A DNA stretch of 17,886 nt from Bordetella parapertussis (GCA_945870575.1 CAMBSK010000040.1:1-17886), one strand, 5' to 3'. Counted from the first letter of the stretch, positions 8,931 through 17,109 are shown. Notes: generated from the sequence alone by a model not told the origin. Numbers and translations: made by a program.

Positions 8931-9014
8931 AAAGTAAATGCTGAGGTATGACTGCGAAGGGGTCGCGAAGGGCAGAGGGTTAGAATTGATTCACTGTAGG
9001 TCATAGTTATAAGA
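8931..9014. promoter_or_regulatory. Divergent promoter region between cphA' and the ABC transporter gene
   Basis: This 84-bp spacer must hold the promoters of both divergent cyanophycin units if they are transcribed separately. Neither a convincing -35/-10 pair nor a strong Shine-Dalgarno is visible for either gene. TAGAAT at 8981-8986 is a possible plus-strand -10 but has no good -35. The clearest element is the direct repeat at 8954-8972. The role is inferred from position. Confidence 0.45.
8954..8972. repeat. Direct repeat GCGAAGGG x2, one helical turn apart
   Basis: GCGAAGGG occurs at 8954-8961 and again at 8965-8972. The start-to-start distance is 11 bp, so both copies face the same side of the helix. 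The position in the divergent cyanophycin promoter region makes it a candidate operator for a regulator that binds as a direct-repeat dimer. Chance occurrence is possible. Confidence 0.35.
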
Positions 9015-11294
9015 ATGCATATTTCCTCTCAAGTTGCGCCAGTGCTGCTGGATGTGCCAGCCATGTGGCGGGAGGATCTACAGCTTCAGTTGTCATCAGA
9101 AGAAAACGTTTCAGCCTGGCTGGAGGTTGACCTCAATACCCGATTGTATTTCGCGCGTGGCCTGCTGGTTTTGACGCACCACCGCCTTATTTGGTGCTCG
9201 CCCGACAACGAAAATACCTGGCACAGCTTGGATATTCAGCCCGGTTGGCGGCTTGAACTGAGCGACCACGCCGGTGTCGGGCATTTGCGCCTGCGAGACA
9301 ACTCGCTGCAACTCGCCGACTGGCGCTTTACCCTGGGGCGCAACCTGCAAGCGGCAGCTTTGCTGACGCGTTTCGATAAACAGCAAGCCGGTCAAGGCAA
9401 TGCCCCCGGTCAGACCTGGTGCCCAGTGTGTCACGCGCCCTTGAAGGATGCAGACGACACCTGTCGCAGTTGTGACCTGGTGCAAGACGAAGCGCCCGCC
9501 TCCACTTGGAGCTTGTTTCGCTTGTGGCGTTTCGCCAAGCCTTACCAAGGCCAGTTGTTGCTCGGCTTTTGTTTGACCTTGGCCTCCACGGCGGCCACGC
9601 TGGTGCCGCCTTACTTGACCATGCCTTTGATGGACGATGTACTGATACCGTTTCAAAACGGTCAGCAGATCGATCATTCATTGGTGGGGAAGTATTTAGG
9701 CGGATTGTTAGCAGCAGCATTGTTCGCCTGGGGTTTGGGTTGGTTCAAAACCTATGTGCTGGCATTGGCCTCAGAACGCATAGGCGCCGACTTGCGCTCT
9801 ACCGCTTACGAACATTTGTTGAAACTCTCGTTGGAATATTTCGGCGGACGCCGCACCGGCGATTTGATGACCCGCATTGGCAGCGAGACCGACCGCTTGT
9901 GCGTGTTTTTGTCTTTGCATTTGCTCGACTTCGCCACCGATGTGTTGATGATTTTGATGACCGCCATCATTTTGTTCAGCATAGACCCGTGGCTGGCCGC
10001 TGCCACGCTGCTGCCGCTGCCGTTCATTGCGTGGTTGATACACATCGTGCGCGACCGCTTGCGCACCGGGTTCGAGAAGATTGACCGGGTCTGGTCAGAA
10101 CTCACCAACGTACTGGCCGACACCATTCCCGGCATTCGCGTGGTCAAAGCGTTTGCCCAAGAAAACCGCGAAGCGCGGCGTTTTCAAGAAGCGAACAAAC
10201 ACAATTTGGCGGTGAACGACCGCATCAATTTTTTATGGTCGCTGTTCTCGCCCACGGTCACGCTGGTCACAGAAATTGGTTTGCTGGTGGTCTGGGCTTT
10301 CGGTATCTGGCAAGTGGCGCACCATCAGGTCACGGTTGGTGTGTTGACCGCGTTTCTCGCTTACAGCACACGTTTTTATGCCAGGCTGGATGCGATGAGC
10401 CGCATCGTCTCGCACACGCAAAAAGCCGCAGCGGGTACCAAACGTATTTTTGAAATTCTGGACCATGTCTCCAGCGTACCCGAGCCTGTCAACCCGGTCG
10501 CTTTGAACGAAGTGGTTGGCCGCATACAAATCACTGACGCAGGTTTTCGCTACGGCAACCGGGCCGTCATCAAAGGTTTGACGCTGGACATCGCGCCCGG
10601 CGAAATGATCGGTTTGGTCGGCCAAAGCGGCTCCGGCAAAAGCACCATGGTCAATTTGATCTGCCGTTTTTACGATCTGAGCGAAGGCGCGATACGCATA
10701 GACGGCATCGATATCCGCGATGTGCGCATCGCCGATTACCGTCGCCATATCGGTCTGGTGTTGCAAGAACCGTTTTTGTTTTTCGGCACCATCGCCGACA
10801 ACATCGCTTACGGCAAACCGGGCGCGACCCGCGCCGAAATTGTCTCTGCCGCACGCGCTGCGCATGCGCACGAATTCATTTTGCGGCTGCCGCAAGGCTA
10901 CGACTCGCTGGTCGGTGAACGCGGCCAAGGCCTGTCTGGCGGCGAGCGTCAGCGCATCTCGATTGCGCGCGCTTTGTTGATTGATCCGCGCATCCTCATC
11001 ATGGACGAGGCCACCTCGTCTGTGGACACCGAGACTGAGCAGGAAATTCAAAAAGCACTGGATAACTTGGTGCGCGGACGCACGACGATTGCGATTGCGC
11101 ACCGCTTGTCCACCTTGCGCCGCGCCGACCGTCTGGTGGTGATGGAGCACGGGCAACTCGTCGAGCAAGGCCAGCATGACGAATTGCTGGCGCGCCAAGG
11201 CGCTTACTGGCGTTTGTACGAAGCGCAAGCCAGACAAAAAGAAGCCGAAGAAACCGGCTTGACTTTGGGTGTTAACAGAGAGGAGCGGGTATGA
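9015..11294 (+). CDS. Cyanophycin metabolism-associated ABC transporter (fused permease/ATPase)
   Basis: A 759-aa half-transporter of the ABC exporter fold, expected to act as a dimer in the inner membrane. An unusual N-terminal domain (about 1-130) shows no membrane segment. It is followed by a zinc-ribbon-like motif CPVC...CRSC (C136, C139, C150, C153). The transmembrane domain spans about 178-465 and includes the exporter motif EYFGGRRTGDLMTR. The ATPase has Walker A GQSGSGKST (536-544), Q-loop LQEP, signature LSGGERQR (640-647), Walker B ILIMDEA (660-666) and H-loop H696, all intact. The gene is divergent from cphA'/cphA, and its stop overlaps the next gene by ATGA. The pairing with a DUF1854 gene beside cphA is a recognised betaproteobacterial arrangement from which the family takes its name. 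To my knowledge the substrate is not known; cyanophycin precursors, dipeptides or lipids are all possible. No strong Shine-Dalgarno precedes ATG-9015. Confidence 0.88.
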   Translation: MHISSQVAPVLLDVPAMWREDLQLQLSSEENVSAWLEVDLNTRLYFARGLLVLTHHRLIWCSPDNENTWHSLDIQPGWRLELSDHAGVGHLRLRDNSLQLADWRFTLGRNLQAAALLTRFDKQQAGQGNAPGQTWCPVCHAPLKDADDTCRSCDLVQDEAPASTWSLFRLWRFAKPYQGQLLLGFCLTLASTAATLVPPYLTMPLMDDVLIPFQNGQQIDHSLVGKYLGGLLAAALFAWGLGWFKTYVLALASERIGADLRSTAYEHLLKLSLEYFGGRRTGDLMTRIGSETDRLCVFLSLHLLDFATDVLMILMTAIILFSIDPWLAAATLLPLPFIAWLIHIVRDRLRTGFEKIDRVWSELTNVLADTIPGIRVVKAFAQENREARRFQEANKHNLAVNDRINFLWSLFSPTVTLVTEIGLLVVWAFGIWQVAHHQVTVGVLTAFLAYSTRFYARLDAMSRIVSHTQKAAAGTKRIFEILDHVSSVPEPVNPVALNEVVGRIQITDAGFRYGNRAVIKGLTLDIAPGEMIGLVGQSGSGKSTMVNLICRFYDLSEGAIRIDGIDIRDVRIADYRRHIGLVLQEPFLFFGTIADNIAYGKPGATRAEIVSAARAAHAHEFILRLPQGYDSLVGERGQGLSGGERQRISIARALLIDPRILIMDEATSSVDTETEQEIQKALDNLVRGRTTIAIAHRLSTLRRADRLVVMEHGQLVEQGQHDELLARQGAYWRLYEAQARQKEAEETGLTLGVNREERV
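11278..11285 (+). promoter_or_regulatory. Strong Shine-Dalgarno for the DUF1854 gene
   Basis: GAGAGGAG lies 5 nt before the ATG at 11291, inside the last codons of the transporter gene. It supports this start and suggests efficient re-initiation at the ATGA overlap. Confidence 0.7.
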
Positions 11295-11758
11295 CTAATG
11301 CCGCATTCGAACTCACCCTGGACGCAGACGGTCTTTGGCAACTGCAACTCAACAACGAACTGCACCATGGCGTGGTGGTAGTGCGGGCGTTTCCCATCGG
11401 TGCGCCGGATGAAGCAGTTTCTATTTTGAGTGCCGAAGGCCATGAACTGTTGTGGCTGCCTCATCCTTTGCAATTACCTCAAGTACAACAGCAAGCTGTG
11501 ATGAAGGCCTTGCAAGCACGCGAATTTATGCCTGAAATTGAACGGGTGGATACGGTCAGCAGCTTCATCACGCCATCAACCTGGTCGGTGCAAACCAACA
11601 GAGGTCTGACGCAGTTTGTGTTGCGCGGCGAGGAAGACATACGCCGTATCAGCGGTAAAACTTTGATCGTCGCTGACGAACACGGCGTGCAATTTTTGAT
11701 CCGCGATTTGCCAACGCTCGACAGACACAGCCGCAAATTGCTCGATAGGTTTTTGTAA
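11291..11758 (+). CDS. Cyanophycin metabolism-associated DUF1854 family protein
   Basis: A 155-aa soluble protein with no signal peptide or membrane segment. It matches the DUF1854 pattern as I recall it: HHGVVVVRAFPIGAPDE (about 25-41), SAEGHELLWL (47-56), AREFMPEIERV (76-86), SSFITPSTW (90-98), LRGEEDIRRI (111-120) and the C-terminal DRHSRKLLDRFL (144-155). Its ATG overlaps the transporter stop (ATGA) and has its own strong Shine-Dalgarno, so the two are translationally coupled and probably work together. No biochemical activity is established for the family to my knowledge. A cytoplasmic accessory or regulatory subunit of the transporter is the natural guess. Its end converges on the CapA-type gene with only 12 bp between, and no terminator hairpin is visible there. 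Confidence 0.88.
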   Translation: MTNAAFELTLDADGLWQLQLNNELHHGVVVVRAFPIGAPDEAVSILSAEGHELLWLPHPLQLPQVQQQAVMKALQAREFMPEIERVDTVSSFITPSTWSVQTNRGLTQFVLRGEEDIRRISGKTLIVADEHGVQFLIRDLPTLDRHSRKLLDRFL

Positions 11759-11770
11759 ATCCTGGTTTTC

Positions 11771-12763
11771 TTATTTCGCAGGTGCTGTCTGGCATTCACC
11801 TGCGATGTTGTCGCCACGTTGCCAGCAAGGAGATGAGGCGGCGCGGTCGATGGAAGGTATCCCTTCCATGTCTATCTTGACCGGCAGTGTTTCGAACCGT
11901 GTGACGCCGCGTTTGTCTAAATACATTTTCAGCACCCAACCCTTACGCTGAAACGCATTGTCAGTTTCCTTCATCACAAAGTTACCCACGCTGTAAACAA
12001 TGGGTTTGCCTTTGTAAACAGACACATCTTGGGTGACATGCGGGTGGCCGCCGATGACTGCATCTGCACCGGCGTCAATCATCAGTTTGGCGAGTTGGCG
12101 TTGTCTGGGGTTGGCTGTTCTTTCGTTTTCCCAGCCCCAATGCATGATGGGAATGACCAGATCCGCACGGTGGATACGACGCGCAGTTTGAATATCTTCC
12201 ATCACTTGTTGGTCTTCGCTCCAGGCCACGCCGGGTATGTCAAAACCCGCTTCAAAACTGCGCGGATGAAATTCGTTATAGCTCAGCACTGCAATGCGTA
12301 ATCCGTTGCGCGTGAATACAAGCGGTGTGTGGGCATCTTTCAAATTCATGCCACCGCCGACCTGCGCAAGCCCGGCTTCCTTCAATAAGGACAGCATTTG
12401 CGCAAATGCATCAGGTCCGAAATCGCCGCTGTGGTTGTTCGCTAATGTCACTGCGTCAAAATGTTTTTGCAGCACCGGAATGACACGCGGATGCGCCTGA
12501 AAGGTATACATCTTGTCATTTGCTTGCCCGCGTGTTGAAACCACACATTCCAGATTTGTGATGCGTATGTCAGCCCCAGCAAAATAGTCAGAGAAATCTG
12601 AAAACGGATCACCGCCTTGTTCAATGATTTTTCCCGCTGTGTCGTCAAGCACAGTGTCTCCGGCAAACACCAAGCTGACCTCTTTGGCTGCATAGGCTGA
12701 AATACTCAAACCCAGCCAAAGGCATACCGCCATGCATAGTTTGGTGCTGAGCGCGAGCTTCAC
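11771..12763 (-). CDS. CapA family protein (PGA-cap metallophosphatase-like), secreted
   Basis: A 330-aa protein of the CapA/poly-gamma-glutamate capsule family, which has a calcineurin-like metallophosphatase fold. An N-terminal signal peptide ends near ISAYA (about residues 21-25), so the mature protein is periplasmic. Metal- and active-site motifs of the family are visible: FAGD near 33-36, NLE at 70-72, ANNHSGD at 108-114, MHWGWENE and GGHPHV. The start is GTG: GTG at 12763-12761 overlaps the TGA of the preceding gene (GTGA), a strong positional argument for it. No capsule biosynthesis genes (capB/capC type) are nearby, so polyglutamate synthesis is unlikely; the true substrate is unknown. 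It is last in the minus-strand run after dnaJ and ends convergently 12 bp from the DUF1854 gene. Confidence 0.85.
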   Translation of the reverse strand: MKLALSTKLCMAVCLWLGLSISAYAAKEVSLVFAGDTVLDDTAGKIIEQGGDPFSDFSDYFAGADIRITNLECVVSTRGQANDKMYTFQAHPRVIPVLQKHFDAVTLANNHSGDFGPDAFAQMLSLLKEAGLAQVGGGMNLKDAHTPLVFTRNGLRIAVLSYNEFHPRSFEAGFDIPGVAWSEDQQVMEDIQTARRIHRADLVIPIMHWGWENERTANPRQRQLAKLMIDAGADAVIGGHPHVTQDVSVYKGKPIVYSVGNFVMKETDNAFQRKGWVLKMYLDKRGVTRFETLPVKIDMEGIPSIDRAASSPCWQRGDNIAGECQTAPAK

Positions 12764-13182
12764 GGTTTGACACCTTGCAGTTCGCAGCGGTAAATCAGTT
12801 CTCTCTCAATTGGGCCGCCGTAAATATGCTGCTCACCTGTGAGCAAGTAAGGGCGTGTGCTTGGCTTGAATGGAGGAAAGTATTTGGCTTGCTGTAGCAG
12901 CACGGGACGCGGTTCCTGCTGCAAGTAGGTATAGATCAGCACGTGGTTCAATTTACCTTTGGGCGCTGACATCACCACTTTGAATAAAAAACGCCCGGCG
13001 ATGTCAACCGGCTTGACTTCATAAACATCTGCCACCGGCGTGGTTTCAATGACCTGGGTTGTGCCTGCGTAGGTGACTTCACAGCGTAAAAGTGGTGCAG
13101 CGTGTGCAGCGACGCCTGCAAACAAAAAAACCGCCACGCAGGATTGAGCGATGCTGAATCTGAATGTACGGTTTTGTCGCAT
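12760..13182 (-). CDS. Small secreted protein of unknown function
   Basis: A 140-aa protein I do not recognise. A basic start, a hydrophobic stretch and AHA before APLL (about residues 26-28) make a convincing Sec signal peptide, so it is probably periplasmic. Mature residues include two RCE motifs, RCEV near the N-terminus (C34) and RCEL near the C-terminus (C133), suggesting a disulfide that ties the ends together. No membrane segment follows the signal peptide. It starts 30 bp after the dnaJ stop with no terminator or clear Shine-Dalgarno between, and its TGA overlaps the GTG start of the CapA-type gene. This implies that the two secreted proteins are made together and could be carried by read-through from the heat-shock operon. 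Confidence 0.75.
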   Translation of the reverse strand: MRQNRTFRFSIAQSCVAVFLFAGVAAHAAPLLRCEVTYAGTTQVIETTPVADVYEVKPVDIAGRFLFKVVMSAPKGKLNHVLIYTYLQQEPRPVLLQQAKYFPPFKPSTRPYLLTGEQHIYGGPIERELIYRCELQGVKP

Positions 13183-13212
13183 GAGGGCTTGAAACCTGAT
13201 TTTGTGAAACGG

Positions 13213-14352
13213 TCAGCTAAACAAATTCTTCAACTTGTCTGCCCAGCCCGCTTCTGAGGGTGAATGTTTGTCGCCGCCTTTTTTCAGCGACTCATCCAAT
13301 TCGCGCAGCAGCTTGCGCTGATGCTCGGTCAGCTTGACCGGTGTTTCCACCGTGATGTGGCAGTACAAATCGCCAGGGAAGCTCGAGCGCACACCTTTGA
13401 TGCCTTTGCCGCGCAATCTGAATTGCTTGCCCGTCTGTGTGCCTTCGGGCAAGTCAATGGCCGCTTCGCCGCTGAGTGTGGGCACGCTGATTTCGCCACC
13501 CAATGCCGCAGTGGTGAAACTGATGGGCACAGCGCAGTGCAAATCGTCGCCATCGCGCTGAAACACATCGTGTTTTTGTATGCGGATTTCTATGTACAAA
13601 TCGCCGGGCGGGCCGCCGTTGGTGCCGGGTTCGCCGTTGCCGGTGCTGCGTATGCGCATGCCGTCGTCAATACCCGCCGGGATTTTGATTTCCAGCGTTT
13701 TCTGGCGTTTGATTTTTCCTTGTCCATGGCAAGGCGAGCATGGATCGGTGATGACCTTGCCGGTGCCTCTGCAATGCGGGCAGGTTTGTTGCACGCTGAA
13801 AAAGCCCTGGCGCATTTGCACCACGCCTTGGCCTTGGCAAGTGCCGCAGGTTTTGGGTGAAGTACCCGCTTTTGCGCCGGTGCCGTGGCAGGTGTCGCAT
13901 TCGTCAAAAGAAGGAATGCGAATTTCGCTTTCTTTGCCGGCCGCTGCTTCTTCCAGCGTGACTTCCATGGCGTAGCTCAGGTCATTGCCACGAAACACTT
14001 GGCGACCGCCACCGCCTTGCTGGCGTCGTGTCTGGCCGAAGATGTCGCCGAAGATGTCGCCAAAGCTATCGCCGAATCCGCCGAATCCCGCTCCACCGCC
14101 AGCGCCGGGGCCGCGCATATTCGGGTCGACACCGGCGTGGCCGAACTGGTCGTAGGCTGCGCGTTTTTCGGCATCCGACAGCATTTCATAAGCCTCTTTG
14201 GCTTCTTTGAATTTCACCTCGGCGGAAGCGTCACCCTGGTTGCGGTCAGGGTGGAATTTCATCGCCATTTTGCGGTACGACTTTTTGATTTCGTCTTCGC
14301 TGGCGGTTTTGGGCACGCCCAAAATTTCGTAAAAATCGCGTTTAGTGGCCAT
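13213..14352 (-). CDS. dnaJ: Chaperone protein DnaJ (type I Hsp40)
   Basis: Co-chaperone that delivers unfolded proteins to DnaK and stimulates its ATPase; it acts in the cytoplasm. It is 379 aa, a standard length. The J-domain (1-70) carries the HPD motif at 34-36. A Gly/Phe-rich linker (about 78-120) follows, with [18 protein letters not shown]. The zinc-binding domain has all four CxxCxGxG repeats (C152/155, C169/172, C191/194, C205/208). The C-terminal substrate domains end in KLKNLFS, typical of the family. It follows dnaK with a 77-bp gap in which no promoter is evident, so it is most likely co-transcribed from the grpE and dnaK heat-shock promoters. Confidence 0.98.
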   Translation of the reverse strand: MATKRDFYEILGVPKTASEDEIKKSYRKMAMKFHPDRNQGDASAEVKFKEAKEAYEMLSDAEKRAAYDQFGHAGVDPNMRGPGAGGGAGFGGFGDSFGDIFGDIFGQTRRQQGGGGRQVFRGNDLSYAMEVTLEEAAAGKESEIRIPSFDECDTCHGTGAKAGTSPKTCGTCQGQGVVQMRQGFFSVQQTCPHCRGTGKVITDPCSPCHGQGKIKRQKTLEIKIPAGIDDGMRIRSTGNGEPGTNGGPPGDLYIEIRIQKHDVFQRDGDDLHCAVPISFTTAALGGEISVPTLSGEAAIDLPEGTQTGKQFRLRGKGIKGVRSSFPGDLYCHITVETPVKLTEHQRKLLRELDESLKKGGDKHSPSEAGWADKLKNLFS

Positions 14353-14366
14353 GTCTGTGCTGCTGT

Positions 14367-14395
14367 AAAAAGCGCCAACGCCGCGCCGGCCTTTT
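14367..14395 (-). other. Weak hairpin in the dnaK-dnaJ gap (possible attenuator)
   Basis: In minus-strand RNA, AAAAG-GCC pairs with GGC-(G bulge)-CUUUU across an 11-nt GC-rich loop, with a short U-run within the right arm. It lies between dnaK and dnaJ and could act as a partial terminator or RNA-processing site lowering dnaJ relative to dnaK. The bulge, large loop and short U-run make this a weak call. Confidence 0.25.
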
Positions 14396-14429
14396 CAGGT
14401 CAGAACGCGGCGGGGCAGGGGTTGAATGG

Positions 14430-16361
14430 TCAGGGCTTTTTGACTTCCTTGACCTCGGCATCGACCACATTGTCGTCTTGCGGTTTGTCTTTGCCTGCAT
14501 CTGCGGCTGAAGGGCCTGCCGCTGCCGCCTGCTCAGCCTGCATGTTGGCATAAACCATCTCGCCCAATTTTTGCGCGGCGGTCATCAAGGTTTCGGTTTT
14601 GGCATCGATCTCGGCTTTGTCTTCGCCTGTCAATGCTTGTTCCACTTCCTTGACAGCGGCATCGATTTTTTCTTTTTCTGCTGCATCGAGTTTGTCGCCA
14701 TGCTCGGTCAGCGATTTTTTCACGCTGTGCACAGAGGCCTCGGCCTGGTTGCGCGACTGCACAATTTCCAGTTTTTTCTTGTCTTCGGCCGCGTTGAGTT
14801 CAGCGTCCTTGACCATTTGCTGGATCTCGGCTTCGCTCAAACCCGAGTTGGCTTTGATGGTGATTTTGTTTTCTTTGCCGGTGGCTTTGTCCTTGGCACC
14901 AACGTGCAAAATACCGTTGGCGTCAATGTCAAAACTCACTTCAATTTGCGGCGTGCCGCGCGAGGCAGGCGGAATACCTTCGAGGTTGAACTCGCCCAGC
15001 GCCTTGTTGCCGCTGGCCATTTCGCGTTCGCCTTGGTAGACCTTGATGGTCACCGCCGGCTGGTTGTCGTCGGCAGTCGAGAAGGTCTGTGCAAACTTGG
15101 TCGGGATGGTGGTGTTCTTGGTGATCATCTTGGTCATCACGCCGCCCAGGGTTTCGATGCCCAATGACAAAGGCGTCACGTCCAACAGCAACACGTCTGT
15201 GCGGTCGCCGGACAACACCTGGCCTTGGATGGCAGCGCCAACTGCCACAGCTTCGTCAGGGTTGACATCACGGCGCGGCTCTTTGCCGAAGAATTCTTTG
15301 ACCTTGTCTTGCACTTTAGGCATGCGGGTCATGCCGCCGACCATGATCACGTCATCAATGTCGCCGACCGACACGCCGGCATCTTTGATGGCGGTGCGGC
15401 AAGGAGCGATGGTGCGCTCGATCAAATCGTCCACCAGGCTTTCAAGCTTGGCGCGGTTGAGTTTGATGTTCAGGTGTTTTGGACCGGAAGCGTCAGCCGT
15501 CACATACGGCAAGTTGATGTCGGTGCCGGCGGTGGAAGACAGTTCGATCTTGGCTTTTTCTGCGGCCTCTTTCAGGCGTTGCAGGGCCAGCACGTCTTTG
15601 GACAAATCGACGCCCGAATCCTTTTTGAACTCGGAAATGATGAAGTCGATGATGCGCTGGTCGAAGTCTTCGCCGCCCAGGAAAGTGTCGCCATTGGTCG
15701 ACAACACTTCGAATTGTTTTTCGCCGTCGACGTCGGCGATCTCGATGATGGACACGTCAAACGTGCCGCCGCCCAAGTCGTACACGGCGATTTTGCGGTC
15801 GCCTTTTTCGGTTTTGTCCAAGCCGAAAGCCAGCGCCGCAGCCGTGGGTTCGTTGATGATGCGCTTGACGTCCAGACCGGCGATGCGACCGGCATCTTTG
15901 GTGGCTTGGCGTTGTGCGTCATTGAAGTAAGCAGGCACTGTGATGACGGCCTCGGTGACTTCTTCGCCCAGGTAGTCCTCGGCGGTTTTCTTCATCTTGC
16001 GCAACACTTCAGCGCTGATTTGCGGCGGCGCCATTTTCTGGCCGCGCACTTCCACCCAGGCGTCGCCGTTATCGGCTTTGGCAATGGTGTAGGGCATCAA
16101 ATTGATGTCCTTTTGCACTTCTTTTTCGTCGAACTTGCGACCGATCAAGCGCTTGACCGCGTACAGCGTGTTGCGCGGGTTGGTGACGGCCTGCCGTTTG
16201 GCGGATGCGCCGACCAGAATTTCGCCGTCCTCCTGGTACGCAATGATGGACGGCGTGGTGCGCGCGCCTTCGGCGTTTTCAATCACCTTGGTGGTGTTGC
16301 CTTCCATGATGGCCACGCATGAATTGGTGGTGCCGAGGTCAATGCCAATGATTCTTCCCAT
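14430..16361 (-). CDS. dnaK: Chaperone protein DnaK (Hsp70)
   Basis: ATP-dependent Hsp70 chaperone, cytoplasmic, working with DnaJ and the nucleotide exchange factor GrpE. It is 643 aa, typical length. The nucleotide-binding domain opens with [14 protein letters not shown] (phosphate loop 1) and includes [20 protein letters not shown], the [14 protein letters not shown] phosphate loop and VGGMTRMP. A conserved linker [19 protein letters not shown] leads to the substrate-binding domain, and the helical lid ends in the proteobacterial-type acidic tail [10 protein letters not shown]. No missing residues were noticed. The start ATG has an AGGAG Shine-Dalgarno 6 nt upstream, and a sigma-32-like promoter lies about 70 bp upstream. 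Confidence 0.99.
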   Translation of the reverse strand: MGRIIGIDLGTTNSCVAIMEGNTTKVIENAEGARTTPSIIAYQEDGEILVGASAKRQAVTNPRNTLYAVKRLIGRKFDEKEVQKDINLMPYTIAKADNGDAWVEVRGQKMAPPQISAEVLRKMKKTAEDYLGEEVTEAVITVPAYFNDAQRQATKDAGRIAGLDVKRIINEPTAAALAFGLDKTEKGDRKIAVYDLGGGTFDVSIIEIADVDGEKQFEVLSTNGDTFLGGEDFDQRIIDFIISEFKKDSGVDLSKDVLALQRLKEAAEKAKIELSSTAGTDINLPYVTADASGPKHLNIKLNRAKLESLVDDLIERTIAPCRTAIKDAGVSVGDIDDVIMVGGMTRMPKVQDKVKEFFGKEPRRDVNPDEAVAVGAAIQGQVLSGDRTDVLLLDVTPLSLGIETLGGVMTKMITKNTTIPTKFAQTFSTADDNQPAVTIKVYQGEREMASGNKALGEFNLEGIPPASRGTPQIEVSFDIDANGILHVGAKDKATGKENKITIKANSGLSEAEIQQMVKDAELNAAEDKKKLEIVQSRNQAEASVHSVKKSLTEHGDKLDAAEKEKIDAAVKEVEQALTGEDKAEIDAKTETLMTAAQKLGEMVYANMQAEQAAAAGPSAADAGKDKPQDDNVVDAEVKEVKKP

Positions 16362-16367
16362 TTTTTT

Positions 16368-16372
16368 CTCCT
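16368..16372 (-). promoter_or_regulatory. Shine-Dalgarno of dnaK
   Basis: AGGAG on the minus strand, 6 nt before the ATG at 16361, supports the dnaK start. Confidence 0.75.
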
Positions 16373-16426
16373 GTGCGATTCAGCCCCCTCAGGCAGCTGA
16401 TTCATTTCCTAAATACGATGTTGAAC

Positions 16427-16454
16427 AGTTGTGGATAAGTCGGTGGATTTCAAG
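16427..16454 (-). promoter_or_regulatory. Sigma-32 (RpoH)-like promoter upstream of dnaK
   Basis: Minus-strand CTTGAAA (-35, 16454-16448), a 13-bp spacer, then CCACAACT (-10, 16434-16427). The -35 matches the RpoH consensus CTTGAAA exactly; the -10 matches CCCCATNT at five of the seven fixed positions. The predicted start of transcription is near 16420, giving a leader of about 60 nt to dnaK. It would let dnaK-dnaJ be induced separately from grpE. Confidence 0.6.
16430..16438 (-). other. Perfect DnaA-box sequence overlapping the dnaK -10
   Basis: TTATCCACA on the minus strand is an exact match to the DnaA-box consensus TTATNCACA and covers most of the -10 element of the dnaK promoter. A single box is not an origin. 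Roughly one such match in either orientation could arise by chance in several tens of kilobases. Confidence 0.35.
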
Positions 16455-16479
16455 TGCGCCGCGTGTGTGTAAGCCTGTA

Positions 16480-17046
16480 CTACTTAGGCGCGGTCACGGT
16501 GACCAGGGCCGGGCGCAGTACCCGGTCGGCGATCAGGTAACCCATTTGCAACACAGTAACCACGGTGTTGGGCTCTTGCTCTGCGGGTACGACTGAGATG
16601 GCCTGGTGTTGGTGCGGGTCGAACTTGGCACCGGCCTCGGGGTTGATTTCAATGACTTTGTGGCGCTCGAGCGCGCTTTTGAGCTGGCGCAGCGTGGCCT
16701 CGGAGCCTTCGCGCAGCTGTTGGGCGTTGGCGTCGGCGAGGGCCAGACCGGCGGTCAGGCTGTCGGCCACGGGCAGCAGGCTTTCGGCAAAGGCTTCCAC
16801 AGAGAATTTGCGGGCCTTGGAGATTTCCTCTTCGGCGCGGCGGCGGGCGTTTTCGGCTTCGGCCTTGGCGCGCAAAAACTGGTCGGCCAGGTCTGCGTTG
16901 GTGGCTTTGACCTGGGCGAGTTCGGCCAGCGCGTCCATCAAGGGGTCGGCAGGCGGGGTTTCAGGCTGAAAGTGTTCGTCCATGGCGGCGGGCTCGGTTT
17001 GCCCCGTCGCTGCTGCGGACGGAGGGGTGTGTTGGGGGTCTGACAT
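16480..17046 (-). CDS. grpE: Nucleotide exchange factor GrpE
   Basis: Homodimeric cytoplasmic factor that releases ADP from DnaK and acts as a thermosensor of the chaperone cycle. With the start at 17046 ([10 protein letters not shown]) it is 188 aa, the usual length. A disordered Pro/Ala/Thr-rich N-terminus precedes a long coiled coil (about 35-85, with [17 protein letters not shown]), a four-helix region with [10 protein letters not shown], and the C-terminal beta domain with FDPHQHQAI and the family signature ([21 protein letters not shown]). An in-frame upstream ATG at 17154 would add 36 residues of atypical sequence and is rejected because the RpoH-like promoter at 17082-17109 lies downstream of it. 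No strong Shine-Dalgarno precedes 17046. It is the first gene of grpE-dnaK-dnaJ, with 118 bp to dnaK. Confidence 0.96.
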   Translation of the reverse strand: MSDPQHTPPSAAATGQTEPAAMDEHFQPETPPADPLMDALAELAQVKATNADLADQFLRAKAEAENARRRAEEEISKARKFSVEAFAESLLPVADSLTAGLALADANAQQLREGSEATLRQLKSALERHKVIEINPEAGAKFDPHQHQAISVVPAEQEPNTVVTVLQMGYLIADRVLRPALVTVTAPK

Positions 17047-17081
17047 AGGAAATATGAGTGCGGATACTGATACAGCCCTGT

Positions 17082-17109
17082 AATTGGGAGGGTTTTGCGG
17101 GATTTCAAG
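17082..17109 (-). promoter_or_regulatory. Sigma-32 (RpoH)-like promoter upstream of grpE
   Basis: Minus-strand CTTGAAA (-35, 17109-17103), a 13-bp spacer, then TCCCAATT (-10, 17089-17082). The -35 is an exact match to the RpoH consensus and the -10 matches CCCCATNT at five of seven fixed positions. The expected transcription start is near 17075, about 30 nt before the grpE ATG at 17046. It shares its first ten bases (CTTGAAATCC) and spacer length with the dnaK promoter. Confidence 0.7.

Noticed and set aside
10233..11237. Long minus-strand open frame (334 codons) across the ABC transporter ATPase domain
   Set aside because: It is antisense to intact Walker A, signature and Walker B motifs and has no recognisable domain; it is a shadow frame.
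11771..12763. CapA-type gene as evidence of poly-gamma-glutamate capsule synthesis
   Set aside because: No ligase or export genes of the capBC type are nearby, and CapA-like proteins are widespread in bacteria without such capsules.
15225..16322. Long plus-strand open frame (365 codons) across dnaK
   Set aside because: It is antisense to the well-supported dnaK gene in GC-rich DNA, and its composition (rich in H, F, D, V, G) is typical of a shadow frame.
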